In this document: positions 57,718 through 64,000 of the stretch, in pieces
Layout of the letters: each line of letters begins with the position of its first letter
Numbering within the stretch: the first letter of the stretch is position 1
Origin: Dactylorhiza incarnata
Lineage: Eukaryota; Streptophyta; Magnoliopsida; Asparagales; Orchidaceae
Direction of reading: 5' to 3'
Assembly: GCA_033032865.1 (NCBI GenBank)
Contig: JAWHQI010000005.1
Location: 5,790,001-5,854,000, forward strand
Length of the DNA stretch: 64,000 nucleotides
The notes under the pieces: generated by a model
The model's database searches: none
What the model saw: only the letters and a program-made list of their open reading frames with translations
What the model was told of the DNA's origin: nothing
Program-made: the position numbers and the translations under genes

Positions 57718-58995
57718 TGATAGTCTATTAGGACGTAGTCTTGATCACCTAGAGGGGGGGGGGGGGTGAATAAGTCTCTTTTGTTTCTAAGCTTATGCCT
57801 AGCTATTTTCAGAGTTTATGTCAGTTATAAATCAAGCACACATAAAACATACAAGCATATATAGAGGTTCTTTAAGACAGAGTGTCTTGAGTAGTCCTCT
57901 TTCCCCCTTCACCTTTCTAACAATGAGTTAGACAAGGCCAAATCTTCCAATCTCAGCTTCAAGAGCTTACAACTCAGATCCCTCAGGATCTCTCAGGTAT
58001 TCTCCAAACCCTACCTCAGGCTCAACATCCCTACCTCAGGCATAGCAACCCTACCAATTCAGACCTATCAAGAAGTCCTACCTCAGATCTCCACTGAGAT
58101 CCTACACTCAAGCTGAACTCTCAGCTTTACACTCAAGCCCAACAACCCTACACCCTCAGGAAAAATGCCCTACAAGCTCAGAACAAATATGTTCCTACAG
58201 AAGTTATTAGTGATGCTTACATCAGAAGATAAAACAGATAAATCTTTCAAGCCTTTGGTCTTCTGTTGCTGATTTACTGCAGTTGCGGTCTTGAAACAAG
58301 GAAGAGTTCAGTAGCCTCAATCTTGCCCCTTTCTGATCCTTCTCTTTAGTAGATGAATACAGATCAACTTGCTCTTCTTGATTCACTCAGGAAGAACAAA
58401 CTTTCTATCCTTGCAGCTTTAGGAAGCAGGAAAAGAAATCTCTTTGGGCAGCCATCAATGGAATAGTAGGTGTAATTTGTTTTTCCAAAAGCAGCTTCTA
58501 CAAAGACCTATGTTGTTCTTTTATACTCCTTTAGTCTTCAATGGCTATCAGATGACCCCTGACACAGTATGGAGGTGATTGGAACACGTTATCTTGCTTT
58601 ACTGCAACTTGTGCCAAAAGCAAAACCCACCAACATATTTAAATCTGTCTTAGCTGTTGGTCTGAGATAGCTTCCAGTCTCAGAGGCTACTTTTGTCTCT
58701 GCCTCAGCGGATCCACTGAGATAGACAGTTGTCTCAGTGGTTTTCCTCTATCTGCAGCTCAGTAGACCTAGACTCCTTCTCAACGGCTCCTGGCCTTGTC
58801 TTAGCAGTTCAGCTGAGACTGAGAACTCGTCTTAGCGGTTTTGGCAATAAACCACTAAACTTATTCCACATCTTGGAATAACCTAACCCTGCATAGTCAT
58901 GATGTAAAATAGGGTTTATCAAATACAAATTGTACTTAGCATTGAGTGTGATGCTTCTTCAAATCAAGGGAACATTGAGGGTAATATTCCCAACA
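57718..58995 (-). mobile_element. SIRE2 3' LTR (LTR d, 1278 bp)
   Basis: Forward start TGATAGTCTATTAGG and end GTAATATTCCCAACA; the minus-strand start is TGTTGGGAATATTACCC. Minus-strand TATA box TATAAAAG at 58518-58525. Upstream (58655-58850) are CTCAGCGG, CTCAGTGG, CTCAACGG and TTCAGCTGAG motifs. 13 G at 57754-57766. It interrupts Tekay D RNase H. Confidence 0.9.
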
Positions 58996-59015
58996 ATCTC
59001 CCCTTATTTGAAGAA
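58996..59015 (-). other. SIRE2 polypurine tract
   Basis: Minus-strand TTCAAATAAGGGGAGAT before TGTTGGG, the standard SIRE/Maximus layout. Confidence 0.88.
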
Positions 59016-59020
59016 GGCAG

Positions 59021-60068
59021 TGTTGGAGTTTCTGAGGTGATCTCAAAGCAATCAACAGTTAGTCTTACTGCCAACGCAATATGAGCCTATAGGGTCGCAC
59101 ATAAAAGCGTTTGGAGAAATTGGAGAAAGGATTGTGTTGGCCTTACTCATATTGGATATGAGTGGAGGACCAATCCTGTGACTGCTTGGAATTAAGTTGA
59201 GAATGTCTCAACGGGAAATCATTTAAAGGGTTTAAACGAATGAGTATTTACTTGACAAATTCAGCTAAAGGGTTTAACCGAACTGTGTCAAATTTGGTTA
59301 AAGGGTTTAACCGAATTAGCTTGATTCGACTAATGAAATTCGGCTAATATGATTAACCGAAATTATAACAGATTCGACTAAAGGGTTTAGCCGAATCATG
59401 TCAGTTCGACGAATTGGTATAGCCGAATTTATATATAGACGAACTCGTCGAAATGGTTTCGCTGAACTTGAGTCGAATTCGGTTATACTGATTAGTCGAA
59501 TTCGGCGAATGTAAATCTGGACGGAAATGTTCTGGTCTGCGGATTGCCTGATTTATGCGTTTTAGTATAAAAGGGCAAGCGGTTCTAGGTTTACAGGGAC
59601 TTAATCTTTTTCGCGATTTAGACGAGAACGGCTGACCGGAACTGATCCGCGCGAGGGCATCTCGTTCTTCCCGTCTGCCGATTGTCTTCCGCCGCCGCTA
59701 GTCACCGTTGTGGTCGCCGCCTCCCCTGGATCAGACCTAGCAGTCCGTGGGGACGTTGAGAGCTTCCTTCTCCGACCTAGTTCTTGTACGACAAAAAGCT
59801 AGGGTTCTCCATCGTTCATGTGGATCGCTGTTGAGGAGCCGACACATTTCGGTTCTTGGAACTCAGATTTTGTCTACCCGATTTCATCTTGGAGCACCTT
59901 GGTTGAGTATTGACTCAATCCCGCAAAGGTACTTTGTATTTCGATTTGTTTATTCTCTTGAATCATGAAAACCGCAAGATCCGTTAGCTTCTTTTGGGTT
60001 GTTCTTGTTATTATTTCCGCTGCGCATATTCGATATGTCATCCTGATAGGGGTATAGAAAACCCAACA
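59021..60068 (+). mobile_element. E2: solo copia LTR (1048 bp) with target duplication GGCAG
   Basis: TGTTGGAGTTTCTGAGGTGA ... GAAAACCCAACA, with TGTTGG/CCAACA inverted ends. GGCAG occurs at 59016-59020 and 60069-60073. TATA box TATAAAAG at 59566-59573. Upstream (59230-59520) is an array of GGTTTAACCGAA, TTCGACTAA and TTCGACGAA-type units. No internal region, so it formed by LTR-LTR recombination. Confidence 0.92.
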
Positions 60069-60073
60069 GGCAG

Positions 60074-60430
60074 AACACCCCCAATGCTAAGGTACATAAT
60101 AATAAAAACTTATCATTCAATGAATTATGTATCATTTATGAATTCATATCATATAACAGTTGACATAATTTAGGAATTACACATCATGTCAACACAGATT
60201 GCATTTGTGATAATCATAATAATAGTCTCGAAAGAATAACATTGTTAATTCATTGTGTTCAGATATCACAGAATCTTTATAGCAAAGATACTTACTATTA
60301 CTAGGCTTAGACTAAGATTAGTCATAAATCAATAGATTTAGCCAAACTTTCATTTTCGTTCTAGTCACCATGTTGAGGCATTGTTTTACATTACATTTTG
60401 ATTTTCAAGATAAAAACTAACTGCATAAAT
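60074..60430 (-). other. SIRE2 3' spacer between accessory ORF and polypurine tract
   Basis: AT-rich, no ORF, no notable motif. Confidence 0.6.
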
Positions 60431-63292
60431 TTAAGTTCTTCTCCTCTTAGATGATGTTGAGCATTCAACAATGTCTGCAATAGCTTCTTTCCCTTTGGCT
60501 GAGGCCTCATTGTCTTCAGTAGCATCAGCCATGTTTTCTGCAGGATAAGTGGCAGTGTCTTTTTCAGCATTTGCTGCTTCTATTTCAGCTATCTTCTTCC
60601 TGTTTTCTTGCCTTCTGAAGTACAGATATGGCTTTGGAATGTACCTTGATGGAATCCTTCTTGGATTATCCTTCCTTACCATATTTTCTTTAAATATTCT
60701 ATCCCTTTTGTGTTTCTTTCCAAATGCTTTATCCATTCTTCAGAGGGATATATTTTATCAATGTCTTTGCAGACTTCTCCATGGCTTAGCCATGCATTTA
60801 GAATTATGCTCTTGGATTCTTCACTCCAGTATTCAAAAGCTGGGTCTTTGGTCTGCTCATCCCACTGCTTAGCCATAAATTCTTCAGCTAGCATTGTGTG
60901 TTCTCTCTCTCTTCTCTTTGCCAATCTGTCATTCTGAGCAATTTCTTTTTGTTTAGAGAAGTCCCAATCTTCTGCTCTATGCCTGTCCAGGAGGGGAAGG
61001 TTTAAGGCTAGCCTTGTTCCTTGCAGAACCTTGAGGGCTAGTTTAGAGTTCCTCTCCCTTTTTGTCTTCTTCAAATATTCTTTGATTTATGTCCTATTGA
61101 GCAACAGTTATTGTGCTAGAAATGGTTTGGAAAACATTTTCAATATCAGCCTTCAACTCATCCTTGTTCCTGTCAGCCTCACCATTCAGTTGCATAGCAG
61201 AGGAGTACACATATTCTTCTATATAATTTGCTTTATCCTTAAGTACCCCATCTGCTTTACTTACATAATCATTGACATATCTCATGTCAGACTCAACCAT
61301 TTTAAGATCATTGTCAATGGATTTGAATATATCTGATTGAGAGTTTACAATCTTTTTTGCCATGACAAACCACTTGGTCATTTGCTTATTTAGATAAACA
61401 GTTTCATCTTTGATGAGTTTCAGTTCATACATTACTTCAGATTTTACAGTGGAGACAGACTGATCTATATATTCTTTTACTGTAGAGGCTGGCCTGTCTA
61501 CGTAATCCTTCATAGATGTTAGATGAGTATCTAACATGATTTGAATGGAACTGAGAATGCTCTCATTGGACTGTGAGGAGGTGGAGGTTGAAGCTTATTG
61601 TTCAATGACTAGAGGTTGTTTAGCCTGATCAGGTAGACTTGGGGGAATTATAAATACCACTGTTGGTGTACTGTGTACAGGTAATCCTTGATTGTCACAC
61701 TCAAAAGGAGTGGAAGACTCAGCTGCAGGGGTGTTGATGGCTGGATTATCCTGAATGTCAATTGCTGGAAGCTCCCCCTCAGCATGATGATCCTCTACTT
61801 CAGCAAATTTTGCTATATGATCAATGTGGTCAGGATGGACTCCATCATCATCATCATCATCTGCAGCATCATCCTCATTATCACCATCATCAGCATTATT
61901 ATCATCCTCATCAGCAGATTTGTCTTGATCTGATGAATCCAAGAAATCTAGTACATCATCTTTACCAACTGATGGCTCTTTTAGCTTCTCCCCCCTCAGA
62001 TGGGGCATCAGGTTGTCTGTGACCTGGTGAATCCCAGAGAGCTGGTTCATTATCAGGATTAAGCTTAATTCTTCTTTCAAGATTTAAGATGATTGTGTCA
62101 ATCATACTTTGCATATCCTCAGGAGAAGGCACTTTGTCCTCATCAATCCTGTTAGAGACTGCTTCACCATCACTATTATCATTAGCAACATCCATTGCAG
62201 ATGGTTCTTGTTGTTGCTCCTCCTCAGATAGGGCATCCATCTTCTCTTGAGGATCATGGGAATTAAGTTCCTCCATGTCCTTTTCCTTTACAGTATCAGC
62301 AGGCACATTTGTGCATCTGCAGCAACTGAACATCCATAGTGTTAGGACCATCATGTATATCTATAAGGTGATTTGCTTGATTGACAACAAGGTTACCTTT
62401 ATCTGAGGCAACATCCTCATGTGTGTCAGTCATAAGAGCTTCCTTTTCTGGACTGCTGTGAGATCTAAGATCAGCATCATCATCCTTATTCTTATCAGAG
62501 TGGTCTGAATCAGAATTTGAACTAATCATTCGTCTTCTTGGTTGCTTTTGATTTCTTTTCTCCTTCTCCTTTGCCTCAGAGGGCTGGCTCATGGGAGTAC
62601 CCTTGTGAACCTATCAAGTGTCTTTTTGTCCATCCTCTTTAGGTAATGGAGATTTGATCCTTTTGAGCTTTCGAACTTCTCTGGATAAGTTTGGATCAGA
62701 TAAAGGGAGAGAATTCTACCCAGATTAGGTGCCTGCAGACATTCCTTAATTCTTTGAAATATTACTTCTCCCCAAGAAGTTTTCTTTTTCAGGATGATTC
62801 TAGTCATAAGGTCAAACATGTATTAGGAGATTGTGTCATGAGACCCAGGATTGCAAAGAATTGCTTTTCCCACTATGTCTGACAGAAGTTTGCCTTTTTG
62901 ATTGAAGAATTTTCTTTTCAATGATCCTTTCTTGGCATCACTGTATTCAGACCACTTTAGAGTCTTTTTCTTATCTTTTTCAGAGATTTCTTCCTCCTCA
63001 TCCTGATTGCATGAGGAAATTTGTAAGGCTTTCTCTAATTTTGATGAAGTTATTTTCACTCTTTCTCCTCCTATCTTAGATTTTAATGTTGACTTGGAAG
63101 GAGATAACCTTACATTACTGAACCATTCCAGAACTTCAGTTCTGAGAATGACAGTTAGTTCAGACAGAAGATACTCCAGACCTTGGGCTTCCAGGAGTTG
63201 AATCACTGCCTTTATCTCTTCTGGAGCATGAGCAAATCCTTCCTGGCAATTTCATAGCCCTCCAGAAGATTCTTTGAACTCTTTGGCGCCAT
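60431..63292 (-). pseudogene. SIRE2 env-position accessory ORF (about 950 codons, broken)
   Basis: ATG at 63292 (MAPKSSKNLLEGYEIA). After a frame change near 63215: LLEAQGLEYLLSELTVILRT, KVKITSSKLEKALQIS with variants, DIVGKAILCNPGSHD, an in-frame stop at 62823-62825, then MFDLMTRIILKKKTSWGEVI. A Ser/Asp/Glu-rich middle includes an Asp run (about 61840-61925). A long alpha-helical, coiled-coil-like part follows (EYIDQSVSTVKSEVMYELKL, IFKSIDNDLKMVESDMRYV). The C-terminus is basic (EEWIKHLERNTKGIEYLKK, PRRIPSRYIPKPYLYFRRQ, SSKRRRT). I see no signal peptide or membrane segment, so nothing supports an envelope role beyond its position after pol. At least six stops or frameshifts. The SIRE1 copy is homologous at both ends. 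Confidence 0.8.
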
Positions 63293-63390
63293 TATTTCTG
63301 TAGAAGGAGATGCTGAGACGGAAGGGAATTTGATTCATCTTGGCGGCTAGGGAGGAAGGGTTTTGTAGCTCTCTTTAATCAACAATGGTC

Positions 63391-63665
63391 TATTTATATA
63401 GCCTTGATTTAGGTTTTGATTACCCTAATGATTAAAGTTTGGTGAACTTATTATTTTGATGGAATTTAGATCACTTGAGGCTGTATTTGGACATACTGTA
63501 ATTGAACCAGCCCGTCTCAGCGGAACAGCTGAGGCGACGACCTAAACTGCTAGGACAGAGCACTGTCAACCACCGGGACAATTTAGCTATCTCAGCGGTT
63601 TAGTTGGGATTTTTCCCAGCTATCTCAGCGGCTCAGCTAAAGCAATCTCTTCTGTTTTAGCCGAC
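63391..63665 (-). promoter_or_regulatory. Putative internal promoter of the SIRE2 accessory ORF
   Basis: Minus-strand TATATAAATA at 63391-63400 lies about 100 bp before the ATG at 63292. Upstream on the forward strand are GTCTCAGCGGAACAGCTGAG (63511), ATCTCAGCGGTTTAG (about 63590) and ATCTCAGCGGCTCAGC (about 63624). The same CTCAGCGG motif, in the same orientation, lies 130-330 bp upstream of the TATA box in LTR d. Confidence 0.55.
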
Positions 63666-63809
63666 CTTACTGTCTAATCATTAATCCATTTGAGATTTGA
63701 TTGTTTGATGTCCTAACCATATTACTAAGAGTATTGATGTGATAACATTGTAAATCATAACATAACATTCATAATATCATATATGACTGATAGAAGGAAA
63801 AATTGGTCA

Positions 63810-64000
63810 CTATTCAATATTTAACATACCTAGTTTAATCTTGAAAGCATTAAATTTAGCCCCATCCAATGGCTTGGTAAAGATATCAACAACTTGGTTG
63901 TCAGTGGGGACAAATTCAAGGCAGATATCTTTACTTTCAACATACACTCCAATAAAATAATATCTTATCTATATGTGCTTAGTCCTGCTATGAGAGTCAT
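63810..64000 (-). pseudogene. pol: SIRE2 RNase H C-terminus (end of pol)
   Basis: Minus-strand HSRTKHI, then a stop, then IRYYFIGVYVESKDICLEFV, PTDNQVVDIFTKPLDG and FKIKLGMLNIE before the stop at 63810-63812. This is the standard end of a copia polyprotein. It places the accessory ORF directly downstream of pol, about 500 bp away. The rest of pol is off the window. Confidence 0.9.

Noticed and set aside
60431..63292. Accessory ORF as a host gene on the minus strand
   Set aside because: It lies between a copia RNase H end and a SIRE polypurine tract and LTR, has a diverged copy at the same position in SIRE1, and is broken. It belongs to the element.

Overview
This is a stretch of flowering-plant nuclear DNA made almost entirely of nested, mostly decayed LTR retrotransposons. 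The plant origin follows from the lineages seen: Tekay/Del-type and CRM/Galadriel-like chromoviruses, Athila and Tat Ty3 elements, SIRE/Maximus-type Ty1/copia, and a Ty1/copia gag of a common plant type. I see no host gene, no tRNA or rRNA gene and no CRISPR array. The species cannot be resolved from this window; a large, repeat-rich genome is likely.

Layout. 1-5759: 3' part of a plus-strand Tekay/Del chromovirus with a 2.66-kb LTR carrying three minisatellites. 5760-12600: non-coding, with a 166-bp tandem pair and a 1.43-kb 9-bp minisatellite. 12623-13620: an antisense Tat relic in which gag is joined to the integrase end. About 13640-21924: a plus-strand Athila (element A) with LTR, tRNA-Asp-type primer site and broken gag, protease, RT/RNase H and integrase. 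21925-45505: an antisense SIRE-type composite (SIRE1) in the Athila 3' region. Its 1557-bp LTR is split by an antisense non-autonomous Athila-like element (B, 22319-37337, target duplication ACCCG/ACTCG), itself split by a young CRM-like element (C, 26565-34199, target duplication TTCGG) with an intact 1242-residue pol ORF. The rest of SIRE1 lacks pol and holds an accessory ORF in the env position, a truncated copia LTR-gag insert and a head-to-head gag/LTR rearrangement. 45506-47292: probable Athila 3' sequence and a truncated SIRE-like LTR. 47293-57717: an antisense Tekay element (D) whose integrase is split by a complete copia (F, 50513-56975, target duplication GAAAT). 57718-64000: an antisense SIRE-type element (SIRE2) with LTR, a solo copia LTR (59021-60068, target duplication GGCAG), a long accessory ORF, its apparent promoter, and the end of RNase H.

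What stands out. The env-position ORF of both SIRE elements has its own TATA box about 100-115 bp before the ATG. In each element the region upstream of that TATA carries the same short motif array as that element's own LTR: TCGACGA-type in SIRE1, CTCAGCGG-type in SIRE2. This suggests an LTR-like internal promoter for the accessory gene. More broadly, TCGACGA arrays recur in the LTRs of several unrelated families, and most LTR families here carry some CpG-containing short-motif array. All coordinates, target duplications and motif positions were read by eye; no alignments or database searches were run.
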